A stretch of DNA of 42,475 nucleotides. Source: an uncultured Gammaproteobacteria bacterium. Lineage in GTDB: Bacteria > Pseudomonadota > Gammaproteobacteria > Pseudomonadales > Azotimanducaceae. Position numbers and translations under genes: made by a program. The stretch is taken from contig CAJXAC010000014.1 in the NCBI GenBank assembly GCA_913050035.1, positions 1 to 42,475 on the forward strand, read 5' to 3'. Of the stretch, positions 19,561 to 28,584 are shown piece after piece. The first letter of the stretch is position 1; each line of letters starts with the position of its first letter. The notes below the pieces were generated by a model. It did not search any database. It saw only the letters and a program-made list of their open reading frames with translations, and was not told the DNA's origin.

Positions 19561-19820
19561 TTCGTTAAACATCACTCAAATGGGCCTGATTGCATCCGCA
19601 CGATAATCATTTGAACTAAAACCGTGCATGCACCATTTCGGTGCGATAAAGTGTCTTTTCCATGCACGAAGCCCGTCATTGAGTCTGAGATCGCGACGTT
19701 TCCAAGGGCAAAAAGACTTGGGACAGGGTGTTATTAGCTGAATATGTTCGACAATAGCTGATCACTAAAATTTTCCACGCGACACTCTAATTCAGGCGCG
19801 AAAATTGCTTAACGAATGTA
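19561..19820 (+). promoter_or_regulatory. ntrBC control region
   Basis: 260 bases between the terminator and ntrB. It contains an exact NtrC-type palindrome (listed separately) about 180 bases before the ntrB ATG. No sigma-54 -24/-12 pair was seen, and no sigma-70 promoter is clear enough to mark. Confidence 0.55.
19630..19644. promoter_or_regulatory. NtrC-type palindrome upstream of ntrB
   Basis: GCACC-ATTTC-GGTGC is a perfect 5-N5-5 palindrome with the same half-sites as the enhancer before the glutamine synthetase gene. With no sigma-54 promoter nearby, NtrC bound here would more likely repress or autoregulate ntrBC, as at enteric glnLp. Confidence 0.75.
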
Positions 19821-20939
19821 ATGAATCAAACAGCTCTTTCTAAAGCCAAACCATTCCGCAGCGCCGTCAGCGCTGAGGCTGTTCTCGACACCCTGGTGAC
19901 CGCCACGATGGTTCTAGACACCGATCTGAAGGTGGTTTTCGTTAATTCAGCAGCCGAGAGCCTATTACATTGTTCAGCAACACAAATTATCGGGTCTGCG
20001 CTGAATCAGATTTTGCTAAGTGCTGAAGATCTACAATCGAACCTACGTAAAGCCCTACGCGAGATGCAACCTTTCACAGCGCGCGAAACCCTTTTGCAAT
20101 TGCCGGACAATCTCCGCGAAGAGGTTGATCTGACTGTTTCTATTTTGGATAACGCCCACTATTTGGTGCTGGAGATGTATCCGACCACGCGGCTAACACG
20201 CATCAACCAAAGTAAGGCTTCTACAGATCGACAAGCCACGACCCGGGGCCTGATTCGCGGTCTGGCGCATGAAGTTAAGAACCCCTTGGGCGGCATCCGC
20301 GGCGCTGCCCAGTTGCTTGAACGAGAACTTCCCAGTGCAGCTTTGAGCGAATATACCGGCGTGATTATCGCTGAGGCTGACCGTCTCAAAGATCTAGTAG
20401 ATCGCATGCTTGGGCCACACCAACGCCCAAATATCGAGGCTGTTTATTTGCCAGAGATTTGCGAACACGTGATCGCTGTGGCCGCCTCGGAATTTTCAGA
20501 TCATATTGAATGGTTTCGCGATTATGACCCGAGCCTGCCAGACATTGCCGGTGACCATGACCAGATTATCCAGGCGGTGCTCAATGTAGTGCGCAATGCC
20601 TGCCAGGCGCTAATCAATACCAACGCTGCCAAGATTACCCTGCAAACACGGATAACCCGGCAATTCACCATCGGTAAAACCCGTCACCGACAGGTCATGT
20701 GCCTGAACATAATCGACAACGGACCAGGCATCGACTCCCGCGATCTGGAGCGAATTTTTTATCCGATGATAAGCGGGCGGCCAGACGGCAGTGGGCTGGG
20801 CTTGTCGATTACCCAACACATTGTCAGTGAGCACAATGGCGTCATCCAAGTAAGTAGCACGTTTGGGCAAACCATCTTTTCAATTTTTCTTCCTTTTGAG
20901 CAGCCGGCCGAAGAAGCCGGACCACAGGAGCGCAGATGA
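19821..20939 (+). CDS. ntrB: NtrB (GlnL), nitrogen-sensing histidine kinase/phosphatase
   Basis: A 372-residue soluble two-component kinase that phosphorylates NtrC when nitrogen is short and, with PII, dephosphorylates it. An N-terminal PAS domain (about 18-110; VTATMVLDTDLKVVFVNSAAESLL) is followed by the HisKA domain with phospho-His150 in GLAHEVKNPLGGIRGAAQ. The HATPase domain has the N-box (LNVVRNACQAL), G1 (IIDNGPGID) and G2 (GSGLGLSI). There is no membrane segment. Its stop overlaps the ntrC start by four bases (ATGA). Confidence 0.97.
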   Translation: MNQTALSKAKPFRSAVSAEAVLDTLVTATMVLDTDLKVVFVNSAAESLLHCSATQIIGSALNQILLSAEDLQSNLRKALREMQPFTARETLLQLPDNLREEVDLTVSILDNAHYLVLEMYPTTRLTRINQSKASTDRQATTRGLIRGLAHEVKNPLGGIRGAAQLLERELPSAALSEYTGVIIAEADRLKDLVDRMLGPHQRPNIEAVYLPEICEHVIAVAASEFSDHIEWFRDYDPSLPDIAGDHDQIIQAVLNVVRNACQALINTNAAKITLQTRITRQFTIGKTRHRQVMCLNIIDNGPGIDSRDLERIFYPMISGRPDGSGLGLSITQHIVSEHNGVIQVSSTFGQTIFSIFLPFEQPAEEAGPQERR

Positions 20940-22324
20940 ATAAACATGTTTGGGTCATAGATGATGACCATGCGATTCGTTGGGTTTTAGATCGAGCATT
21001 GGCGCAAGCGGGCATCCCGATTACTGCGTTCAACAGCGCCGATGAGGCGATGCATCATCTTGCTAAGGAAACCCCTCTGGCGATCATCACTGACATTCGT
21101 ATGCAGGGCACCTCCGGACTAGATTTCCTCGAGCAATTTAACGCTCAGCACCCGAATACTCCGGTAATCGTCATGACTGCCCACTCGGATTTACAGAGCG
21201 CGGTAACAAGTTTCGAGCGCGGCGCTTACGAGTATTTGCCAAAGCCTTTCGACGTAGATGATGCCGTGGCGGTAGTGCAAAGAGCTATCGCACACAGCGA
21301 AGAAGCCGATCCAGTGGTAGTAGAGCAGATTACTCCGGCAACAGAAATTATTGGTCATGCGCCTGCGATGCAGGAGGTATTTCGCGCCATCGGTCGACTG
21401 TCTTCGTCTAATGTTAGCGTCTTAATCAATGGACCATCCGGATCAGGAAAAGAGTTGGTCGCACGTGCACTGCATCGGCACAGCCCCCGCGAAGCCCAGC
21501 CATTTATTGCATTAAACGTGGCCGCGATACCGAACGAACTCATTGAAAGTGAATTGTTTGGACATGAGAAAGGTTCGTTTACTGGCGCCACAACCCAACG
21601 GATGGGCCGCTTTGAACAAGCTAATGGCGGCACTTTATTTCTCGATGAAGTTGGCGATATGCCCGCTTCAGCCCAAACCCGATTGTTACGCGTGCTTGCC
21701 GAGAATGAATTTTATCGCGTCGGCGGCCACCAATCTGTAAGAGTGGATGTGCGAATCATTGCCGCAACCCACCAAGATTTAGAGTCGCTGGTCGAACAGG
21801 GTAAGTTTCGCGAGGATCTGTTTCATCGGCTTAACGTCATTCGAGTTCACGTTCCGTCTCTGGCACAGCGTCGTGAAGATATTCCCTTGTTGGCCCAATA
21901 TTTCTTGGACAACGTTGCCCAGGAATTGGGAGACGAGCCAAAGCGGCTACACCAAGATACTGCGGATTATCTAATGGCCTTACCCTGGCCAGGTAACGTG
22001 CGCCAGCTGGAGAATACCTGTCGCTGGTTACAGGTAATGGCAAGTTCGCGGACAATCCTTACCGAAGATTTACCCCCTGAATTACGCGACAGCGAAGAGC
22101 CAAGCGGCGGCTCTGACTGGGAAGGAAGCCTGGCCCGTTGGGCTAATCAATTTCTTGAGCAATCGCATATATCGCCGTTACTGGATACCGCAGTGCCGAA
22201 ATTTGAACGCATTATGATCGATGCGGCTCTGCGCAAAACAGGCGGACGAAAAAAAGACGCCGCAGAACTCTTAGGCTGGGGCCGCAATACCTTGACGCGC
22301 AAGATGCAGGAATTGCAATGTTGA
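20936..22324 (+). CDS. ntrC: NtrC (GlnG), sigma-54-dependent nitrogen response regulator
   Basis: A 462-residue enhancer-binding activator. The receiver domain has phospho-Asp53 (IITDIRMQGTSGLDF). The AAA+ domain has Walker A GPSGSGKE at about 166-173, the sigma-54 contact loop as GSFTGA at about 213-218 (Ser in place of the more common Ala), and a GGTLFLDEVGDMP Walker B. The C-terminal Fis-type helix-turn-helix is GRKKDAAELLGWGRNTLTRKM. It should bind the GCACC-N5-GGTGC palindromes found upstream of the glutamine synthetase gene and ntrB. It is translationally coupled to ntrB. Confidence 0.98.
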   Translation: MNKHVWVIDDDHAIRWVLDRALAQAGIPITAFNSADEAMHHLAKETPLAIITDIRMQGTSGLDFLEQFNAQHPNTPVIVMTAHSDLQSAVTSFERGAYEYLPKPFDVDDAVAVVQRAIAHSEEADPVVVEQITPATEIIGHAPAMQEVFRAIGRLSSSNVSVLINGPSGSGKELVARALHRHSPREAQPFIALNVAAIPNELIESELFGHEKGSFTGATTQRMGRFEQANGGTLFLDEVGDMPASAQTRLLRVLAENEFYRVGGHQSVRVDVRIIAATHQDLESLVEQGKFREDLFHRLNVIRVHVPSLAQRREDIPLLAQYFLDNVAQELGDEPKRLHQDTADYLMALPWPGNVRQLENTCRWLQVMASSRTILTEDLPPELRDSEEPSGGSDWEGSLARWANQFLEQSHISPLLDTAVPKFERIMIDAALRKTGGRKKDAAELLGWGRNTLTRKMQELQC

Positions 22325-22356
22325 GCAGCAGGGGTTCTCTCGCGTAGCCTTGCGCG

Positions 22357-22818
22357 ATGCACATTGTTCTTTACGAGCCGGAAATTCCTCAAAACACCGG
22401 TAACATTATCCGACTCTGCGCCAACGTTGGGGCAAAGCTGCATCTGGTAGAGCCATTAGGCTTTGCCTGGGACGACAAAAGGCTGCGGCGCGCAGGTCTG
22501 GACTATCACGAATTCGCTGAGGTCGCCCATCATGCAAACCTAGAGGCCTGCCAAACCGCGCTCGGCGACGCCCGTTGGTACGCATTTACCACCAAGGCGC
22601 AGCGCAACTACGCTGGGGTCAACTATTCCCCCAATGATGTACTGCTATTTGGCCCTGAAACTCGAGGTCTGCCACAACCACTACTGGATACATGGCCGAA
22701 TGAGCAGAAGGTTCGATTGCCTATGCAGGCGTCATCACGCAGTTTGAATCTATCCAACACCGTAGCCGTAGCCGTTTATGAAGCTTGGCGACAACAGGAT
22801 TTTAACGGCGAGCGCTGA
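22357..22818 (+). CDS. trmL: TrmL, tRNA (cytidine/uridine-34 2'-O) methyltransferase
   Basis: A 153-residue SPOUT-class methyltransferase that modifies the wobble base of tRNA-Leu isoacceptors. It shows [30 protein letters not shown] at the N-terminus, [11 protein letters not shown] in the middle, and the SAM-binding knot [26 protein letters not shown] at the C-terminus. It is a minimal single-domain form of normal length. It converges with secB 10 bases downstream, as in Pseudomonas-like genomes. Confidence 0.95.
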   Translation: MHIVLYEPEIPQNTGNIIRLCANVGAKLHLVEPLGFAWDDKRLRRAGLDYHEFAEVAHHANLEACQTALGDARWYAFTTKAQRNYAGVNYSPNDVLLFGPETRGLPQPLLDTWPNEQKVRLPMQASSRSLNLSNTVAVAVYEAWRQQDFNGER

Positions 22819-22828
22819 CCAAATAACT

Positions 22829-23368
22829 TTAATGGGTGACCGGATCCGTATCGCCAGGCTCCACAGCCGGTACGGCAGCCTGATTCTGCTCAGCCTGCTG
22901 GCGCATTGCCTGCACATACAATGCTTCGAAGTTCACTTGCGCAAGCTGCAATGGCGGGAACCCGCCCTTGACTACCAGCCCATCAATGGACTCTCGTAGG
23001 TACGGAAATAGGGTGGTCGGACATGCAATGCCTAAGATCTGTGCAAGCTGACCGTCTTCGACACCTTCAATATGAAAAAGACCTCCCTGCTGCACCTCAA
23101 CAATGAAACCAACCATGTCGCCTTCAAGTTGAGCGGTGACGGTCATAGTCAGCACAACCTGATGTTGGTTCTCGCTCACGCGATTAGCCTGAGTATTAAT
23201 GTCGAGTTTTAGCTCTGGCCGCCATTGGCGCAGAAATACCTCGGGCGAGGACGGTGACTCAAAAGAAGCGTCCTTTAGGAAAATACGATCGATGCGCAAT
23301 TGTGGTTGCGCGGCATCATCAGATTGTGTCGCCGCTTCGCCCGCGCCGCTGTCGTTTTGGTCACTCAT
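22829..23368 (-). CDS. secB: SecB, protein-export chaperone
   Basis: A tetrameric cytosolic chaperone that holds preproteins unfolded and hands them to SecA, 179 residues. SecB blocks are RIDRIFLKDASFESPSSPEVF, QVEGGLFHIEG-like (VQQGGLFHIEGV), and CPTTLFPYLRESIDGLVVKGGFPPLQLAQVNFEALY. Both the N-terminal acidic lead and the C-terminal tail are somewhat longer than average. The ATG at 23368 overlaps the rhodanese stop (ATGA), so it is preferred over an upstream start at 23401. A grxC gene usually found between the two is missing. Confidence 0.96.
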   Translation of the reverse strand: MSDQNDSGAGEAATQSDDAAQPQLRIDRIFLKDASFESPSSPEVFLRQWRPELKLDINTQANRVSENQHQVVLTMTVTAQLEGDMVGFIVEVQQGGLFHIEGVEDGQLAQILGIACPTTLFPYLRESIDGLVVKGGFPPLQLAQVNFEALYVQAMRQQAEQNQAAVPAVEPGDTDPVTH

Positions 23369-23781
23369 GATTTCACTACCGGTAAGTTTTGTCCCCGCCA
23401 CTCGGCCATTCCGCCAGTAAGTCGGAGCACATTAGTAAAGCCCTTTTTCCGCAGTATGGTGCCCACGGATCCAGAGTGTTGGCCCATTTTGCATGCAACT
23501 ATTACGGGCTGGTCTTTGTGCTTGTTTAATTCGTCACTGCGCGCTTCAAAATTCGCAAACGGGATATTGATGGCATCAACGATATGGCCCTCTGAATATT
23601 CGTTTGCATCTCGAACATCGACCACTATGGCGTTTTCGCTGTTAACTAACTGCACAAGTTTCTGTGAGCTAATCGTCGCGCCGCCACGGGACATTTCGTT
23701 ACGAATGAACAAAATCAAAAACACAACAAAGGCGCCAACCAATAACGGATGGTTACCGATGAACGTAAACAACTGCTCCAT
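23365..23781 (-). CDS. Membrane-anchored rhodanese-like sulfurtransferase (YibN type)
   Basis: A 138-residue protein with an N-terminal membrane helix (LLVGAFVVFLILFI, about 13-27) and one rhodanese domain. The active-site Cys is in PVIVACKMGQHSG (about residue 97). The EYSEGHIVDAINIPFA block is typical. YibN-type proteins sit upstream of secB in many gammaproteobacteria and are thought to act at the membrane; the sulfur donor is not known. The gene is coupled to secB through an ATGA overlap and is divergent from gpmI. Confidence 0.93.
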   Translation of the reverse strand: MEQLFTFIGNHPLLVGAFVVFLILFIRNEMSRGGATISSQKLVQLVNSENAIVVDVRDANEYSEGHIVDAINIPFANFEARSDELNKHKDQPVIVACKMGQHSGSVGTILRKKGFTNVLRLTGGMAEWRGQNLPVVKS

Positions 23782-23947
23782 GCCCGGACCCTTAAAATTG
23801 CGCGCGTAGTATACACATCGCGGTGCTAAATGCGGGGGTGTGGTGCACGCTTTTTATCCATTGCAGCACCGGGCTATAGCCGCCAACCGGCAATAGCAAA
23901 AAATTTGCTAATATTCCCGAATCACAATTAGCTTTGTTGGAGCGCAC

Positions 23948-25501
23948 ATGTCCGAGGTCAGTCTGCTGGTCATTCTCGATGGTTTCGGCTACCGAGAGGA
24001 GGCCACCGACAACGCCATTGCCCAAGCCCATACCCCAACCTGGGACGCACTATGGGCGACCCGTCCGCACACCTTAATTTCAGGCTCGGGCGAAGATGTC
24101 GGGCTGCCTGCAGGACAAATGGGCAACTCCGAGGTCGGCCACATGATTCTTGGGGCCGGACGCGTGCTGCATCAGGACTTTAGCCGCATCAACCAGGCCA
24201 TTGAAACCGGCGATTTCGCCAAAAACCACGAAATAAACACAACACTCAATGCCGTTAGCGATACCGAGGGCGCGCTGCATATATTGGGGCTGCTGTCACC
24301 CGGCGGCGTGCACAGCCATGAGCGGCAAATTTTTGCTCTCATTCGACACGCCGCAGAATGCGGCTTGAGAAAAGTGTATCTGCACGCATTCTTGGATGGT
24401 CGGGATACACCGCCGCGCAGTGCACGAACCTCTCTTGAACAGGCCCAAGCCTTATTCGACGAATTAAACTGCGGCAGTATTGTCAGTGTTACCGGCCGCT
24501 ACTTTGCAATGGACCGTGACCGCCGATGGGATCGCCAAGAGCGGGCATACAATTCGATTACCCGCGGCGAGGCGCCATTCCATGCCGAATCTGCTGTGGC
24601 GGCCTTAGACGCAGCCTATGCTCGCGGCGAAGACGACGAATTTGTGCAACCCACCGCAATTCATCCGAATTCCCAAAGGCCGATCGTAATGACCGCGGAC
24701 GATGCGGCCATCTTTATGAATTTTCGCGCAGACCGCGCACGCCAATTGACCCGCGCAATGACAGAACCGGGATTCGATGGTTTTCAACGGCGCTCCTTCA
24801 CTCCGTTACAGCGCGTCACCACGCTGACGCGCTATGCAGACGATATTGATTTGCCATGTGCATTCCCGCCAGAGATGCCAAAAAATACCTTGGGTGAATA
24901 CTTAGCAACACTCGAACGGCCGCAACTGCGCATTGCTGAAACAGAGAAGTACGCACACGTGACCTTCTTTTTCTCCGGCGGCAGAGAAGAGCCCTTTGCC
25001 CAAGAGCACAGGGTCTTGATCCCCTCGCCAGACGTCGCCACCTATGACTTACAACCAGAAATGAGCGCTGCTGCAGTTACGAAAGAACTCATTGCAGCAA
25101 TCCACAGCGGTGACTACGACACCATTATCTGCAATTACGCCAATGGCGATATGGTCGGTCATAGCGGTAACTTGGCAGCGGCCATCAAGGCAGTGGAAAC
25201 ACTGGACACCTGTATTGCCCAGCTGGTCGAAGCCATCTCCGCTGCGAACGGCCAAATGCTGATTACAGCAGATCATGGCAACGTGGAAAAAATGCACGAC
25301 GCCGAACACGACCAAGCCCATACAGCCCATACGGAAAATCCTGTGCCTCTGGTATATGTCGGCACCCAAGCATTTGAATTTGCAGATAAGGGAACGTTAG
25401 CAGACGTCGCTCCGACGTTGCTGACTTTGAAGAAGTTGCCGGTTCCCGATGAGATGAGCGGTCGCTCACTGATACTGCGCGATATCCAGCAGTCCGCCTG
25501 A
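23948..25501 (+). CDS. gpmI: 2,3-bisphosphoglycerate-independent phosphoglycerate mutase
   Basis: A dimanganese enzyme interconverting 3- and 2-phosphoglycerate in glycolysis/gluconeogenesis, 517 residues (family about 510). Metal ligand Asp11 lies in LVILDGFGYRE and the phosphoserine nucleophile Ser61 in MGNSEVGHM. Other active-site blocks are HAFLDGRDTPPRS, NFRADRARQLTRA, CNYANGDMVGHSG and LITADHGNVEKM. A GGAG-like site precedes the ATG. envC follows within 6 bases and ctpA after that, the conserved gpmI-envC-ctpA order. Confidence 0.98.
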   Translation: MSEVSLLVILDGFGYREEATDNAIAQAHTPTWDALWATRPHTLISGSGEDVGLPAGQMGNSEVGHMILGAGRVLHQDFSRINQAIETGDFAKNHEINTTLNAVSDTEGALHILGLLSPGGVHSHERQIFALIRHAAECGLRKVYLHAFLDGRDTPPRSARTSLEQAQALFDELNCGSIVSVTGRYFAMDRDRRWDRQERAYNSITRGEAPFHAESAVAALDAAYARGEDDEFVQPTAIHPNSQRPIVMTADDAAIFMNFRADRARQLTRAMTEPGFDGFQRRSFTPLQRVTTLTRYADDIDLPCAFPPEMPKNTLGEYLATLERPQLRIAETEKYAHVTFFFSGGREEPFAQEHRVLIPSPDVATYDLQPEMSAAAVTKELIAAIHSGDYDTIICNYANGDMVGHSGNLAAAIKAVETLDTCIAQLVEAISAANGQMLITADHGNVEKMHDAEHDQAHTAHTENPVPLVYVGTQAFEFADKGTLADVAPTLLTLKKLPVPDEMSGRSLILRDIQQSA

Positions 25502-25506
25502 AGCGC

Positions 25507-26661
25507 TTGAGACCCAACTGCCGAATTCTGCTTTGCCTATTGGTTGCAGGCTTCGCGTCGGCGGCGCCATTGGCGCTAAACGCTGCCGGTATCGATGCCG
25601 AAACCGCACAAACAGCAGCAGCACTGCAGGAAACTGTCGACGAACTGAATGCTTTAGACCAATGGTTTTCTGAAACTGAAAAAGTCCAAAGGGATCTACA
25701 GGTACAACTACGCGACTTGGATCGCGATATCGCGAAACTCAGCCTCGAGCTCAGCAAAGGCGAAGCTACCTCCCGCGAACAAAAACAGAATATCGACGCC
25801 ACGAGCAAGCAAATTACAGCATTAGAGGAACAACTCGAGACGCAAACCATAAGTATTAAGGCGCATCTCCAAGCCGCCTATCGTTTGAGTGGTAACGGCC
25901 TGGCGAAAAGCTTAATGCAAACGCAAAGTCCGGCGGACATCGACAGGCTTATTCGCTACCACGGCTATTTCAGCGCACAACGTATCGACCTAGTTGAAGC
26001 CTATAGCAGCACGTTAACAACGCTAGAAGACACCGAGCAATTACTGAGCGAGCAGCTGGCGCTCAATCAGACGCAGACGCACGCATTACGTATACGCCAA
26101 AGCGAACTCGACGCCAGTCGCCAAGAACGAAAAACCGCTATACAAGATTTACAGCAACAGAGCGTGGACAAAGAACAAACGCGCAAACAGCTGCTGGCTG
26201 ACAGTGAGCGCTTACAAGCGCTGTTACAGCAACTGCGTGCACGCTTAGGAGAACTCGACGGTCGTGGTTTTGCAGCGGCCAAGGGCAAACTGCCGCGCCC
26301 CGTTCGCGGCAAGCAGCGCAACCGCTTCGGCGCCAAACGTTCTGCCGGTAGATTGACCTGGCACGGCATTAATTTTAATACTCCACAAGGCACTAAAATT
26401 AATGCGGTATACCAGGGCCGGGTAGTATTCGCGGAATGGCTAAGGGGCTTTGGCTTGATGGCAATTATCGACCACGGCAGCGGTTATATGACTCTTTATG
26501 GCAACGCCGACGTATTGCTGAAGCAGCCCGGTGATTGGGTAGAAAGCGGCGAAGCCGTGGCCACCGCCGGCAACAGCGGCGGTCAGAGTCAAAGCGGGCT
26601 ATATTTCGAGGTGCGCCATAAAGGTCAGGCCGAAGACCCCGCCGCATGGCTGCAACTTTAA
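25507..26661 (+). CDS. envC: EnvC-type murein hydrolase activator (degenerate M23/LytM domain)
   Basis: A periplasmic division factor that activates amidases at the septum, 384 residues from a TTG at 25507. No ATG is available and no clear ribosome site is seen, so the start is tentative. A signal peptide ends near LALNAA-G. Residues about 35-250 form long coiled coils. The C-terminal LytM fold is catalytically dead. The zinc-ligand positions read WHGINF (Asp replaced by Asn), LYGN (His replaced by Asn) and LYFEVR (first His of HxH replaced by Tyr), as in EnvC. It lies between gpmI and ctpA. Confidence 0.92.
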   Translation: MRPNCRILLCLLVAGFASAAPLALNAAGIDAETAQTAAALQETVDELNALDQWFSETEKVQRDLQVQLRDLDRDIAKLSLELSKGEATSREQKQNIDATSKQITALEEQLETQTISIKAHLQAAYRLSGNGLAKSLMQTQSPADIDRLIRYHGYFSAQRIDLVEAYSSTLTTLEDTEQLLSEQLALNQTQTHALRIRQSELDASRQERKTAIQDLQQQSVDKEQTRKQLLADSERLQALLQQLRARLGELDGRGFAAAKGKLPRPVRGKQRNRFGAKRSAGRLTWHGINFNTPQGTKINAVYQGRVVFAEWLRGFGLMAIIDHGSGYMTLYGNADVLLKQPGDWVESGEAVATAGNSGGQSQSGLYFEVRHKGQAEDPAAWLQL

Positions 26662-26676
26662 CGGCACCAGAGCAGC

Positions 26677-27861
26677 ATGGAACCCACATCGCGACTGTCA
26701 CTACTCACCCAAGCTTGTTTGTTAGTGAGCATCCTCAGCGGCGTACTCTTGGGTGTCGTGGCATTCCGCTATTTAAACAATACCGAGCCGACCGCAGAGG
26801 TATACGTCGGCCAGGCGCTTGAGCAAATCCGCGATCATTACGTGGAAGAGATAGACGAGCGCAAATTGGCGCAAAGTGCTATAGATGGCATGCTCGGTCA
26901 CCTAGACCACTACTCTATTTTGTTAGACTCAGTGCAACTTAGCCAACTGCAACAGAATGCCGAAGGTAAGTTTAGCGGGGTTGGCATAGAGGTTGATCGG
27001 CGCGACGGCAATTTCGTAGTCATAGCACCGATCGCTGACAGCCCCGCTTACCATGCAGGGATCAAAGCAGGCGATCGTCTAAAGGCGGTGAACGAACAAT
27101 CGACCGCCGAGCTGGCTATACATCAGCTTGCCGAGCTTATAAAGGGTAAGGCTGGGACTGAAGTTGAGCTCACCCTGATTCGCGAGGGCCTCGCAGAACC
27201 ACTAAACGTGCGCATTGTGCGCGCGCAACTGGCGATTGAAAGCGTCAACGCTCAGCTACTCGACAATAATTTGGTGTACGCACAATTAACCAAATTCCAG
27301 CGCAACAGCGCCCGAGAACTGTCTTCTGCCCTTGCCCGCCTCGGCACGGAAATGCCAGTGCAGGGCCTGATCTTGGATCTGCGCAACAATCCTGGAGGAC
27401 TGCTGAGCTCAGCTGTGGCGGTGGCTGACCTGTTTTTGCAACGCGGGGTAATTGTGACCACGCGTAAACGGCGAGGTGAATCGGGACAGCAACACTTCCG
27501 CGCTACTCTCGACGACATTTTACCGGAACGGCCTATTGCGGTACTGATCAACGCAGGTTCGGCTTCTGCCGCCGAAGTAGTTGCGGCTGCCTTAAAGGAT
27601 CACCAACGGGGCGTTCTGGTAGGCACACGCAGCTTCGGTAAAGGGTCCGTGCAAACGATCATGCCTACGCTTAGTCTGCAACAGACAATTAAGCTCACCA
27701 CCGCTGAGTATTTCTCACCTCAAGGCCACGCCATTAATGAGGTCGGAGTGATCCCAGATGTTTCGATCGAGGAATCTGGCGCCAGGACGACTCAAGGCTC
27801 GGACCCCTGGTTAGAGGCCGCAATCGCAGAATTACAAAAAGTAAATCTAGGCGTCGAGTAA
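26677..27861 (+). CDS. ctpA: CtpA-type carboxy-terminal processing protease (S41, PDZ)
   Basis: A 394-residue envelope serine protease. An N-terminal hydrophobic anchor (LTQACLLVSILSGVLLGVVAF) is followed by a PDZ domain (about 95-185; GIEVDRRDGNFVVIAPIADSPAYHAGIKAGD) and the S41 catalytic domain. The Ser block GSASAAEVV is at about 294-302 and the general-base Lys322 in SFGKGSVQT, forming a Ser-Lys dyad. The LRNNPGGLL motif is present. In Pseudomonas the related CtpA degrades peptidoglycan hydrolases, which fits its place after envC. Its 3' end overlaps the convergent hisA by 15 bases. Confidence 0.96.
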   Translation: MEPTSRLSLLTQACLLVSILSGVLLGVVAFRYLNNTEPTAEVYVGQALEQIRDHYVEEIDERKLAQSAIDGMLGHLDHYSILLDSVQLSQLQQNAEGKFSGVGIEVDRRDGNFVVIAPIADSPAYHAGIKAGDRLKAVNEQSTAELAIHQLAELIKGKAGTEVELTLIREGLAEPLNVRIVRAQLAIESVNAQLLDNNLVYAQLTKFQRNSARELSSALARLGTEMPVQGLILDLRNNPGGLLSSAVAVADLFLQRGVIVTTRKRRGESGQQHFRATLDDILPERPIAVLINAGSASAAEVVAAALKDHQRGVLVGTRSFGKGSVQTIMPTLSLQQTIKLTTAEYFSPQGHAINEVGVIPDVSIEESGARTTQGSDPWLEAAIAELQKVNLGVE

Positions 27862-28584
27862 CGACTGACCTTCAGCAACTGACAAATCGCCCTCGTAAAT
27901 AGCACGGCCCGTGATCGCGCCTAAAAATAACTCCGGACAATCAGCAAACGCTTCTTTCAGGCGCTGCAGATCATGCAGCGTCGCGATACCGCCAGAAGCT
28001 ACAACACCCACACCTGCGCCTCGAGCCAACGCAACCGTAGCGTCTACGTTGACCCCAGACATCATGCCATCGCGATCTATGTCGGTATAAACAATTCCGG
28101 CAATCGGCAGGGCAGCGGCCTTACGCGCGAAGGCTAACGCACTGATACCAGAATCTTCATCCCAGCCGTGCGTGGCTACAGCCCCATTGCGTGCATCTAA
28201 TCCCAGCAATACCTGCTGCGGAAACCGTTCTGCGGCATTGACCAAAAATTCAAAATCTTCGATCGCCTTGGTACCAACAATGACCCGGCTGACTCCAACC
28301 TGCAAATACGCCTCAATGATCTCAAGAGAACGTATACCCCCACCAACCTGCACCGGCATATCGCCTACAGCGACTACCATGTCTTGGATCAGTTGGCGGT
28401 TCTTGGGCAATCCAGCGAACGCACCATCTAAATCTACGATATGCAGTATGCGGCCCCCTTGGCGCTGCCAATGTTCAGCCATCGCCACCGGGTCGCTGGA
28501 AAATACCGTTGCGTCGTCCATTCGACCCTGCCGCAAGCGCACACATTGCCCTTGCTTCAGATCGATAGCAGGAATCAATTGCAC
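27847..28584 (-). CDS. hisA: HisA, phosphoribosylformimino-AICAR isomerase
   Basis: The TIM-barrel isomerase of histidine synthesis, 245 residues. Catalytic Asp8 lies in LIPAIDLKQG and the second Asp in YTDIDRDGM; phosphate-binding loops are VQVGGGIRS and VVASGGIATL. The start is GTG at 28584 whose G is shared with the hisB stop (TAGTG), so the two genes are coupled. In related genomes hisH lies between hisB and hisA and hisF follows hisA. Neither is here; the window continues straight into convergent ctpA. Confidence 0.97.
   Translation of the reverse strand: MQLIPAIDLKQGQCVRLRQGRMDDATVFSSDPVAMAEHWQRQGGRILHIVDLDGAFAGLPKNRQLIQDMVVAVGDMPVQVGGGIRSLEIIEAYLQVGVSRVIVGTKAIEDFEFLVNAAERFPQQVLLGLDARNGAVATHGWDEDSGISALAFARKAAALPIAGIVYTDIDRDGMMSGVNVDATVALARGAGVGVVASGGIATLHDLQRLKEAFADCPELFLGAITGRAIYEGDLSVAEGQSLLDA

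Noticed and set aside
23300-23809. 169-codon plus-strand frame across secB and the rhodanese gene.
   Set aside because: It lies opposite two clear genes and has no family features.
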